A stretch of 5,973 nt of DNA, from NCBI GenBank assembly GCA_947449125.1, contig CANFQR010000099.1:1-5973 (forward strand), given 5' to 3'. Under the pieces are notes generated by a model. That model had not been told where the DNA came from and ran no database searches. It worked only from the letters and a program-made list of their open reading frames with translations. Positions 1-5,973 of this stretch are shown one piece after another. The position numbers and the translations under genes were made by a program. Source of the stretch: Bacteroidota bacterium. GTDB lineage: Bacteria; Bacteroidota; Bacteroidia; B-17B0; Aurantibacillaceae. Position 1 is the stretch's first letter. Every line of letters begins with the position of its first letter.

Positions 1-327
1 GTAAGCAGAATCCCAATTACCATAGTTGCCTGCCGAGTCATAACGATCCATAGTTTTTTCTTTAAAAAACTCAATAAAGTTTTTATCACTATAATCAGTT
101 CTTACAATTCCATATTGATGATCTTGTAATTGAATTAATTTCTCTGCTCGCAAGCGATCAACTAATTCCATTGTCTTTTTGTTTTCGTATTCTTCTGTTT
201 TGTTTTTTGGATGGTTGTAAAGAAAAAGATTTAATGCTTCTTTTTTTCTTAAACCGTGTTGAACATAGTCGAGATACAAAGCTGTTTTCTCAAGACCAGT
301 GATGCGTTTTCTGATTGTTACTTTCAT
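1..327 (-). CDS. Tyrosine recombinase (integrase), N-terminal part only
   Basis: The gene reads leftward from an ATG at 327-325 and stays open for 109 codons to the window edge, so the C-terminal catalytic domain with its Arg/His/Tyr residues is not visible. What is seen: a basic start (MKVTIRKRITGLEKTALYLD), a charged helical stretch with KKEALNLF (residues 28-35), a region rich in Lys and Glu (41-63), then QYGIVRTDYSDKNFIEFFKE (71-90) and NYGNWDSAY (101-109). This order matches the Bacteroidota integrases that carry an arm-DNA-binding domain, followed by a SAM-like core-binding domain starting with the 'F..F/Y' helix and the 'G..NW.SAY' turn. Such enzymes integrate and excise phages, conjugative elements and islands. 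A GTCCCAA repeat array sits 23 bp upstream, and the 3' end of mnmE lies about 200 bp upstream, pointing the same way. The family call is by recall of domain pattern, not by a search. A truncated relic cannot be excluded because the C-terminus is outside. Confidence 0.8.
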   Translation of the reverse strand, partial: MKVTIRKRITGLEKTALYLDYVQHGLRKKEALNLFLYNHPKNKTEEYENKKTMELVDRLRAEKLIQLQDHQYGIVRTDYSDKNFIEFFKEKTMDRYDSAGNYGNWDSAY

Positions 328-529
328 GATTTTTTTAGGTTAAATTTTTGTCCCAATTCTGTCCCAATTTTTTTAGATTGGGACGATTTTGGGACAAACA
401 TCTGCCTAATTTCTGGAAAGAGAACAAAATACTTCCTAACAGAACAACGCTATAACGTGTTGAAAAGGAGGTGATTACTAACAAAAATGATGGATGGAGC
501 GTGCTGTTTTTTGCGCTGTTATAACGCGG
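328..529. other. Non-coding junction between integrase and mnmE
   Basis: No convincing gene is seen in these 202 bases. Besides the GTCCCAA array, the stretch contains TACTTCC at 430-436, repeated at 531-537 inside the end of mnmE. It also has TATAACG at 451-457 and again at 520-526, and an imperfect inverted repeat pairing 437-447 with 511-521 (two mismatches in 11). A short hairpin can be drawn at 445-462 (six pairs including one G-T, six-base loop). The string AAAAGGAGGTGA at 463-474 resembles a perfect Shine-Dalgarno sequence on the plus strand. None of the hairpins is followed by a T-run that would mark an intrinsic terminator for mnmE. Confidence 0.5.
350..395. repeat. Four-copy GTCCCAA array, two direct and two inverted
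   Basis: GTCCCAA occurs at 350-356 and 361-367, and its reverse complement TTGGGAC at 378-384 and 389-395. Both pairs have exactly 11-bp spacing, close to one helical turn. The two halves form an imperfect palindrome, so the array could also fold as a hairpin. It lies 23 to 68 bp upstream of the integrase start codon. Likely roles, by inference only, are arm-type binding sites for the integrase or an accessory factor, or an operator controlling integrase transcription. Confidence 0.75.
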
Positions 530-547
530 TTACTTCCCGATACAAAA
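530..547 (-). other. Putative element attachment site at the mnmE 3' end
   Basis: The last 18 bases of mnmE read TTTTGTATCGGGAAGTAA on the minus strand and encode Phe-Cys-Ile-Gly-Lys-stop. The attachment site of the Salmonella island SGI1 is also the last 18 bases of trmE/mnmE (TTCTGTATTGGTAAGTAA), and the two differ at three positions. Because CIGK is conserved in the protein, similarity alone is expected in any mnmE. The added evidence is positional: an integrase gene begins about 200 bp beyond this point and runs away from mnmE. The partner copy at the far end of any element would be outside the window. Confidence 0.4.
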
Positions 548-1924
548 CTTAGAAAAAATATTGGTTAGTAAATCATCGGTGGTAACTTCGCCGGTAATAA
601 GCCCAATTTCTTCAAGGGCATAACGTATATCTAAGGCCAGGATATCGGTAACAATGTTTAGGTTTAATCCTTCTAACACTTTATTAATTGCCGCATTTAC
701 GTTTTTTAGTGAGTTAGCATGCCTTGCATTAGTCACAATAGTATCTGTTGCAGTTACCGAAGTAGCGTCGTATAAGCCAAGCAGTTTTTGTTTTAGCTCA
801 CTAATTTGAAAGTGTGTTTTGGCCGAAATAAACAGTATATCTTTAAAATCAGAAAACTCAGTTGTTAACTCAGAGCTATTTTTTGAATCAATTTTATTGC
901 CAACTAAAAGCAGTTGCGAGGTGCCAATATGTTCTTTTAATAATTCAATTTCATTTTTTAAATCGCCACTGCTTAGTTCGTTTACATCAAATAAATAAAT
1001 AATAACCGCCGATTTTTTAATGGCTTCAAAAGCTTTATTTACGCCTATTTGTTCAATAACATCGGTAGTAGTCCGTATACCGGCCGTATCTATAAATCTA
1101 AACAATACGCCATCAATTGTAATTTCATCTTCAATGGTATCTCTGGTAGTACCGGCAATTTCGCTAACAATGGCACGCTCGTCGTTTAATAGTGTATTAA
1201 GTAACGTAGATTTTCCGGCATTAGGTTTTCCAATAATCGCCACCGGAATACCATTTTTAATTACATTCCCCAATTCAAAGCTGCTAATCAGATTTAAAAC
1301 AATGGTATTAATTGAATGAATTAAATTTTTAAGTTCGTTTCTGTTTGCAAATTCAACATCCTCCTCGCTAAAGTCCAATTCCAGTTCAATTAATGAAGCA
1401 AAATTAATTAGCTTTTCACGCAGTAGTTTTATTTTGTTACTGAAGCCTCCTCGCATTTGTTTCATGGCTATTTCATGCGACAGGGCAGAGTTACTGGCTA
1501 TTAAATCGGCAACGGCTTCGGCCTGACTTAAATCGAACTTACCATTTAAAAAGGCGCGTAAGGTAAACTCTCCAGGTTCTGCCAGGCGTGCTCCTGAATT
1601 AAAAAACAACTGTAATAATTGTTGGATGATGTATGGAGAACCATGACAGGATACCTCTGCACAATCTTGTCCGGTAAATGAATTTGGATTTTTAAAAATG
1701 CTTACTAAAACTTCGTCAATAATAATTTCTTGATTAATAATTAACCCAAAATGTAGGGTGTGCGTTGCTTTGTTTTTAAGTTGTTTTTTTTGAAGCGATT
1801 TAGAATAAAAATAAGTTTCAATTATTGTAAAGGCCTCCGGGCCGCTTAAACGAATAACTGCAATTGCCGAACTTCCATGCGCCGTTGCCAATGCAACAAT
1901 GGTATCGTTGGTTTCAAATTTCAT
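530..1924 (-). CDS. mnmE: tRNA uridine-34 modification GTPase MnmE (TrmE)
   Basis: Complete, 464 residues, about the usual length for the family. With MnmG it installs the carboxymethylaminomethyl group at C5 of the wobble uridine (U34) of certain tRNAs, using GTP hydrolysis and a folate-derived carbon. Visible parts: an N-terminal folate-binding domain from TIVALATAHGSSAIAVIRLSG (7-28) with the family motif EPGEFTLRAFLNGK (116-129), a helical domain, then an inserted G domain with the P-loop GKPNAGKS (232-239), TTRD (259-262), DTAG (279-282), NKID (343-346) and SAK (367-369). The C-terminus is FCIGK with the family's conserved Cys at 461. All signature residues are present, so it should be functional. 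The start ATG at 1924-1922 gives the expected N-terminus. It follows the MFS gene by 35 bp in the same direction, and a candidate promoter lies in that gap. Its 3' end is a candidate insertion site for the neighbouring integrase element. Confidence 0.98.
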   Translation of the reverse strand: MKFETNDTIVALATAHGSSAIAVIRLSGPEAFTIIETYFYSKSLQKKQLKNKATHTLHFGLIINQEIIIDEVLVSIFKNPNSFTGQDCAEVSCHGSPYIIQQLLQLFFNSGARLAEPGEFTLRAFLNGKFDLSQAEAVADLIASNSALSHEIAMKQMRGGFSNKIKLLREKLINFASLIELELDFSEEDVEFANRNELKNLIHSINTIVLNLISSFELGNVIKNGIPVAIIGKPNAGKSTLLNTLLNDERAIVSEIAGTTRDTIEDEITIDGVLFRFIDTAGIRTTTDVIEQIGVNKAFEAIKKSAVIIYLFDVNELSSGDLKNEIELLKEHIGTSQLLLVGNKIDSKNSSELTTEFSDFKDILFISAKTHFQISELKQKLLGLYDATSVTATDTIVTNARHANSLKNVNAAINKVLEGLNLNIVTDILALDIRYALEEIGLITGEVTTDDLLTNIFSKFCIGK

Positions 1925-1939
1925 TTTAAATTAAAAGCT

Positions 1940-1972
1940 CAAAATTATTAAAATAACAACTATATTTTTAAA
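1940..1972 (-). promoter_or_regulatory. Candidate Bacteroidota-type promoter for mnmE
   Basis: On the minus strand TAATTTTG (1947-1940) matches the -7 box TAnnTTTG exactly. TTTA (1972-1969) lies 21 bp upstream, one base off the -33 box TTTG. The predicted transcript would start roughly 10 bases before the mnmE ATG at 1924. The -7 box lies in the gap after the MFS stop codon, while the -33 box falls in the last codons of that gene. The match is good, but AT-rich DNA yields such boxes by chance. Confidence 0.45.
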
Positions 1973-3153
1973 GGTTTTACTTTATTAAACAGCAACAACG
2001 CCATAACTGAGAAAAAAACCGCCAGATAACCAAGGTAAGTATAGTTTTGTAATTGATGATTTGCAGTTTGAACTACAATAAAGCCACCAATTAAAGAGGT
2101 TATGGAAGTGCCGAATTGCTGAACAGATGAATTTATAATTAAAAAAGCACCTCTGATATTTGGTTGTGCAGTAGAAGTTACGTGTGCCATAGAAATAATC
2201 ATACGTGAACCACTGAACACAAAAAAACTTGCTGTAAAACAAAGCAACACCAGTTTACTTTGTGTGTGTAAATTTGGAATGCCAAATAAAGGAATTAACG
2301 AGAGTATTGACAAGGCAAGAAGCACTTTAAATCTACCTATTTTATCGCTTAATTTACCAATTAGGGGTGAGGAAAAAGCTGTAATAATGCCGCCAACAAT
2401 ATAAATTAAAGGTACTGTACTTGAGTAATCAAAACCTAAATTATACGTAAAAAAATCAGATAAAAACGGAATAATAAAAAAATGTGCCGGCATAATCATT
2501 AAGGTAAGTAACAAGGCCCACCTGCGATTGGCATCGGATAATACACTTTTCATTACGCCAAAAAAACTTTGTTGCTGATATGTTTTTAAATGTATGGTAA
2601 AAGATGGTACTACAAATAAAATGCCAATAAAAACCAAAGCGCACAGTCCGCCTAACACTAAAAAAGGCGTATACCAATGGTTATGAGCGGCTAGGTATAA
2701 GCCTCCCGGCACGCCAACAATACTTGCCAATGCAAATCCCATCATTAAAATACCCATGGCTTGACCTCTTTTGTGCGCTGGTATGGCATCTCCAACAATT
2801 GATTGAATAATTGAACCAGATACACCACCAAACAATCCTGTAATAAAGCGGGCCAAAACCAACATTAAATAGCTGTTTGCAAATCCGCAAAAAAATGTAC
2901 CAAGCGTAAAGCCGGCATAAATAAACACTAAAACTTTTTTTCTGTCGTATTTATCTACTTTATTTACACATATTAATGAGGATATAAAAGCCCCAAAGCC
3001 ATAAGCAAACACAGCAATTCCAAATTGCTTAGGGTTAATGCCCCATAATTCGGTTAACTTGGGCTTTAGCGGCATTAACACCATAAAATCTACTATGCCT
3101 GTAAATTGAACAAAAGCTAATATGAGAAGTAAAATTATTTCGGAACGTTTCAT
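1960..3153 (-). CDS. MFS transporter, DHA1-like, 12 membrane helices
   Basis: Complete, 397 residues, normal length for a 12-helix major facilitator. The protein is almost wholly hydrophobic, with helices starting at about residue 6 and a cytoplasmic central loop at about 186-212. Family features: a degenerate motif A after helix 2 (CVNKVDKYDRKKV, 62-74), its second-half counterpart GKLSDKIGRFKVL (266-278), a helix 4 with LARFITGLFGG (100-110), and a helix 5 with GVPGG (147-151), similar to motif C of proton-coupled drug antiporters. By family this is a cytoplasmic-membrane proton-driven exporter or sugar/drug permease. The substrate cannot be read from sequence. The acidic residues D22 and D67 are in or near membrane segments. 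The gene is divergent from the exported-protein gene and co-directional with mnmE, 35 bp away. That pairing gives no functional hint, since mnmE is a housekeeping gene. I saw no convincing promoter match upstream. Confidence 0.9.
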   Translation of the reverse strand: MKRSEIILLLILAFVQFTGIVDFMVLMPLKPKLTELWGINPKQFGIAVFAYGFGAFISSLICVNKVDKYDRKKVLVFIYAGFTLGTFFCGFANSYLMLVLARFITGLFGGVSGSIIQSIVGDAIPAHKRGQAMGILMMGFALASIVGVPGGLYLAAHNHWYTPFLVLGGLCALVFIGILFVVPSFTIHLKTYQQQSFFGVMKSVLSDANRRWALLLTLMIMPAHFFIIPFLSDFFTYNLGFDYSSTVPLIYIVGGIITAFSSPLIGKLSDKIGRFKVLLALSILSLIPLFGIPNLHTQSKLVLLCFTASFFVFSGSRMIISMAHVTSTAQPNIRGAFLIINSSVQQFGTSITSLIGGFIVVQTANHQLQNYTYLGYLAVFFSVMALLLFNKVKPLKI

Positions 3154-3215
3154 GAAAATTAAAGTTATTAAGTTGTCTAAGTTAGTTTAAAATTAGGCCT
3201 AAATGTTATTTTAAT

Positions 3216-3246
3216 TAAGATATTATTTATTATAAAAAATATCTTA
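3216..3246. repeat. 9-bp inverted repeat in the divergent intergenic region
   Basis: TAAGATATT (3216-3224) and AATATCTTA (3238-3246) are perfect reverse complements separated by 13 bases. The repeat lies between the divergent MFS gene and the plus-strand exported-protein gene, 63 bp from the former start and 92 bp from the latter. A dimeric repressor or activator site is possible. AT-only inverted repeats of this size can also arise by chance in such DNA. The 184-bp intergenic region also contains a 10-bp palindrome, TTAGGCCTAA, at 3193-3202. Confidence 0.4.
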
Positions 3247-3313
3247 TTGTAATTGTTCTTTAAATGAATTTTTATAGCGACTAAAAAAATGATAAAAGTT
3301 TAGTCAATTTTTG

Positions 3314-3321
3314 TATCTTAG
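3314..3321 (+). promoter_or_regulatory. Candidate -7 promoter box for the exported-protein/ABC operon
   Basis: TATCTTAG matches the Bacteroidota -7 consensus TAnnTTTG with one mismatch. It lies 16 bp before the ATG at 3338, which would give a very short leader of about 10 bases. No clear TTTG is found at the expected -33 distance, so the call is tentative. If real, it would serve both the exported-protein gene and the ABC gene behind it. Confidence 0.35.
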
Positions 3322-3337
3322 AAATCAATATTAATTT

Positions 3338-3826
3338 ATGAGATTTATTTTTACAATTATCATTTTTTTAATTCTAGCTGTTCAGGCGCATGCCCAATCA
3401 AGCACTGGTTTTGTTTTTATAAAAGATACCTTACGTTTACCCGAAGTTAATAATTTGCTGGAGGGTGAATCCATTTCAGCAGTATTAAAAAAAGGTTCAT
3501 CTTTTAAGTTGTTTAAAACAACAAACAATAAGTATTATTTTAAAATAATTGTTTCTGAAAATTTATATTTCAATAAAAAGGATGCCTTGGAAATTCTTTC
3601 AGGAACCAAAAGTATTTATTTTAAAGATGCTGTTAATTATGAATTAGATGACCACACGGGTTTTTACCTGGTTGAAGTTCTAAAAAATTATGTTGGCACT
3701 TTAAAAGATGAAGGTGTAACTAGTATTGTGTTTAACAACATAGAAACAACTTACACCAAAAAAGAATGTAATCAAGTTAAACAAATGGCAAAATACTTCT
3801 ACGAAAGTATTTCTGCTAAAAAATAA
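3338..3826 (+). CDS. Exported protein of unknown function
   Basis: Complete, 162 residues. I do not recognise the family. The first 19 residues form a clear signal peptide: Met-Arg, a hydrophobic core (FIFTIIIFLILAV) and a cleavage site AHA before Gln20. There is no lipobox Cys, so it is probably released into the periplasm or outside, not lipid-anchored. The mature part of about 143 residues is Lys-rich, with alternating short beta-like stretches (FVFIKDTL, YYFKIIVSENLYF, GFYLVEVL) and a charged C-terminal helix (141-162). It contains one cysteine (C144), so no internal disulfide is possible. It ends 7 bp before the start of the ABC protein gene, which strongly suggests co-transcription. By inference it might be a periplasmic partner of that transporter. 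The start is supported by the signal peptide beginning right at this ATG. Confidence 0.85.
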   Translation: MRFIFTIIIFLILAVQAHAQSSTGFVFIKDTLRLPEVNNLLEGESISAVLKKGSSFKLFKTTNNKYYFKIIVSENLYFNKKDALEILSGTKSIYFKDAVNYELDDHTGFYLVEVLKNYVGTLKDEGVTSIVFNNIETTYTKKECNQVKQMAKYFYESISAKK

Positions 3827-3833
3827 AAACACT

Positions 3834-5973
3834 ATGAGTGAACGAATACTTAGGGCCTTAATGCAAATGTTTGCAATAATTGCAAAGGTTGACGGCATTA
3901 ATAACACAGGCAGACAAATTGTGCAGTCTTTCTTAAAAGGGCAATTAAATACAGAGCAGGTAGAAACTTATTTAAATATTTTTGATGATTACCTTGAGGC
4001 GCATCATAATTCAAGTAAAAAAAAGGAAGGGGCAGCAAAAAGAACTTCCTTAAACTCGGTTAAAATTTTAAGAATTTGTACGCAAATTAATCAGGAGCTT
4101 GAACAAACGCAAAAGGTTATTGTGTTGATTCGTTTATTAGAATTTATTCATTCAAGCAACGAAATAAGCGACCAAGAACATGAGTTTGTATTAACTGTGG
4201 CCGATACGTTTAATATACCAATGGACGAGTTTAATTTATTAACTTCTTTTGTTGTTGATGGCTTAGACGTTATTCCAAACAATCACAATATTTTAATTAT
4301 AAATAATAATACAGAAGGCACGCAAAATCAAACCAAACATATTTATTGCGAAACGTTGCCTCAAGATATAAGAGTTCTTCAAATAGAAAGTGTGTCTATG
4401 TACGCACTTAGAATGTACGGTAATCATGAATTGCAATTAAACGGACAAAGTATTACCAAAGAACGCGTTCATATTTTTACCCCGGGTTCTTCTATCCGTT
4501 CACGAAAAATAAAACCAATTTATTACAGTGATGTTATTGGCCGTTTTTTAAGTGACGAAAGCCAAGCCAGAATTACGTTTGAAGTAAAAAATCTAGAATA
4601 CAAATTTAAAAGTGGCAAACTTGGTTTACGCGATATAAACATTAATGAAGAAAGCGGTAAATTAATTGGCATTATGGGCGGTTCAGGCGCCGGTAAATCT
4701 ACTTTACTAAATGTATTAAATAGTATTGAAACTCCTAGTTCGGGCAGCGTAAATATAAACGGAAAAAATATTCATACTGAAAAAAATGCTATAGAAGGAG
4801 TTATTGGCCATGTTAGTCAGGACGATTTGTTAATTGAGGAATTAACCGTTTATGAAAATCTTTTTTACAACGCAAAATTATGTTTTGGAAATTTAGAAGA
4901 TAACGTTATAGCAGATAAGTGTAATGTATTATTGGCTAATTTAGGTTTAAACGAAACTAAAAACTTAAAGGTTGGTTCACCTCTTGAAAAAACCATTTCA
5001 GGTGGACAACGTAAACGATTAAATATTGCTCTAGAATTAATTCGTGAACCAAGCGTGTTGTTTGTTGATGAACCAACATCAGGTTTATCCTCGCGAGATT
5101 CTGAAAATATTATGGACCTATTAAAAGAATTGGCCTTAAAGGGAAAATTAATTTTTGTAGTAATCCATCAGCCATCATCAGAAATTTATAAGATGTTTGA
5201 TAAATTAATGATTCTTGATGTGGGCGGTTTTCCTATTTATTACGGTAATCCTGTTGAAGCGGTAAGTTATTTTAAAGGGTTGGTAAATCATGTTAATGCC
5301 GATGAATCTGAATGCTGGCATTGTGGTAATGTAAATCCGGAGCAAATATTTAATATCATTGAAAGTAAGGTTTTAGATGAGTATGGCAACTTAACTTTTA
5401 ATAGAAAAGTTAGTCCACAGGAGTGGAATGTGCATTACAAAGAAAAAATTGAAAGTAACATTCACTCCGAAAAAAAGCATACCGAAATTCCGGGCAGTAT
5501 TTTTAAAATCCCAAATATATTTAAGCAGTTTAAAGTTTTTATTACACGCGATGTAAAAAGCAAATTAACCAATACCCAGTATCTATTAATAAATTTTTTA
5601 GAGGCGCCTTTATTAGCTTTTATCCTTGCTTATTTGGTTAGATTTTTTAATGTTGATGTAGAGTCAGGAAAAGGTTATGTGTTTAACGAAAATGAAAACA
5701 TACCTGCTTACATGTTTATGTCTGTAGTAGTTGCGTTGTTTATTGGATTAACCGTAAGCGCCGAAGAAATAATACGAGATAGAAAAATTCGTAAACGCGA
5801 ATCTTTTTTAAATCTAAGCAAAGGAAGTTATTTGTGGAGCAAAATAATTATTATGTTTTTGTTATCGGCGGTGCAAACTTTTACGTTTGTTTTAGTTGGT
5901 AATTCTGTTTTAGGAATAAAAGGGATGTACTCAGACTATTGGATGGTATTGTTTACCGTTTCGTGTTTTGCTA
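3834..5973 (+). CDS. TerB-like/ABCG-type ABC transporter fusion, 3' end outside window
   Basis: From ATG at 3834 the frame is open for 713 codons to the edge. Residues 1-150 are helical and resemble a TerB (tellurite-resistance B-like) domain: FAIIAKVDGINNTGRQIVQSFL near the start and LLEFIHSSNEISDQEHEFV further on. Residues 170-245 form an unassigned segment with IFTPGSSIRSRKIKPIYYSD (214-233). The ABC ATPase follows at about 247-480: Walker A GGSGAGKST (282-290), Q-loop Gln329, signature SGGQRKR (389-395), Walker B VLFVDEP (408-414) and H-loop His445, all intact. IHQPSS after the H-loop is typical of the ABCG/White group, and the D-loop reads SSRD. A CWHC motif (494-497) lies in the linker, which may bind metal. 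Membrane helices begin at about 583-604, 626-642 and 671-690, with SAEEIIRDRKIRKRE (642-656) as in ABC-2 permeases. It would thus be a half-transporter in the cytoplasmic membrane that probably dimerises. Substrate unknown. Confidence 0.9.
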   Translation, partial: MSERILRALMQMFAIIAKVDGINNTGRQIVQSFLKGQLNTEQVETYLNIFDDYLEAHHNSSKKKEGAAKRTSLNSVKILRICTQINQELEQTQKVIVLIRLLEFIHSSNEISDQEHEFVLTVADTFNIPMDEFNLLTSFVVDGLDVIPNNHNILIINNNTEGTQNQTKHIYCETLPQDIRVLQIESVSMYALRMYGNHELQLNGQSITKERVHIFTPGSSIRSRKIKPIYYSDVIGRFLSDESQARITFEVKNLEYKFKSGKLGLRDININEESGKLIGIMGGSGAGKSTLLNVLNSIETPSSGSVNINGKNIHTEKNAIEGVIGHVSQDDLLIEELTVYENLFYNAKLCFGNLEDNVIADKCNVLLANLGLNETKNLKVGSPLEKTISGGQRKRLNIALELIREPSVLFVDEPTSGLSSRDSENIMDLLKELALKGKLIFVVIHQPSSEIYKMFDKLMILDVGGFPIYYGNPVEAVSYFKGLVNHVNADESECWHCGNVNPEQIFNIIESKVLDEYGNLTFNRKVSPQEWNVHYKEKIESNIHSEKKHTEIPGSIFKIPNIFKQFKVFITRDVKSKLTNTQYLLINFLEAPLLAFILAYLVRFFNVDVESGKGYVFNENENIPAYMFMSVVVALFIGLTVSAEEIIRDRKIRKRESFLNLSKGSYLWSKIIIMFLLSAVQTFTFVLVGNSVLGIKGMYSDYWMVLFTVSCFA

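Noticed and set aside
445..462. Hairpin as a rho-independent terminator for mnmE
   Set aside because: The stem is short and includes a G-T pair, and no T-run follows on the minus strand.
256..474. 72-residue plus-strand open frame
   Set aside because: It runs antisense over the integrase N-terminus, where the minus-strand frame is a far better match to a known family. The rest lies in the repeat array, and it shows no domain or motif.
487..552. 21-codon frame after the Shine-Dalgarno-like string, as a gene
   Set aside because: Too short, 15 bp from the GGAGG core to the ATG, and overlapping the mnmE end in antisense. It is kept only as a finding, not as a coding feature.
1020..1319. 99-residue plus-strand open frame inside mnmE
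   Set aside because: It is the antisense shadow of the MnmE G domain, whose motifs are all intact on the minus strand.
1985..2890. Three minus-strand open frames of 69 to 85 residues within the MFS gene
   Set aside because: They are out-of-frame shadows of the transporter. Their Trp, Tyr, Cys and Phe-rich composition is typical of shifted reading of membrane proteins.
3701..3907. 68-residue minus-strand open frame
   Set aside because: It is antisense to the end of the exported-protein gene and the start of the ABC gene, with no start signal and no family likeness.

Overview
The window looks like chromosomal DNA from a low-GC member of the Bacteroidota (Flavobacteriia/Sphingobacteriia-like). 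The evidence is AT-rich codon use, almost no Shine-Dalgarno sequences before the real genes, promoter-like boxes of the TAnnTTTG type, an integrase with the N-terminal layout typical of this phylum, and a TerB/ABC transporter fusion of a kind I associate with it. I cannot place it to genus.

Layout from left to right. (1) Positions 1-327, minus strand: the N-terminal 109 residues of a tyrosine recombinase (phage/ICE-type integrase), whose catalytic part lies off the left edge. (2) Positions 328-529: a non-coding junction. It holds a symmetric array of four GTCCCAA boxes beside the integrase start, a partial look-alike of the mnmE 3' end, and an unusually strong Shine-Dalgarno-like string with no convincing gene behind it. 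(3) Positions 530-1924, minus strand: complete mnmE (trmE), the tRNA-modification GTPase. Its last 18 bases closely resemble the attachment site used by SGI1-type islands. (4) Positions 1960-3153, minus strand: a 12-helix MFS transporter just upstream of mnmE and co-directional with it. (5) Positions 3154-3337: a divergent intergenic region with a 9-bp inverted repeat and a candidate promoter. (6) Positions 3338-3826, plus strand: a small exported protein of unknown function. (7) Positions 3834-5973, plus strand, running off the right edge: a large half-transporter-like protein with a TerB-like N-terminal region, an uncharacterised middle segment, a complete ABCG-like ATPase and the first membrane helices of an ABC-2 permease.

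How the parts relate: the exported protein and the ABC protein are separated by 7 bp and probably form one operon. The MFS gene and mnmE may be co-transcribed, but mnmE also seems to have its own promoter. The most interesting part is the left 550 bases. An integrase points away from the 3' end of mnmE, with a repeat array between them, which suggests the edge of an integrated mobile element using mnmE as its insertion target. Most of that element would lie to the left of the window, so this remains an inference.
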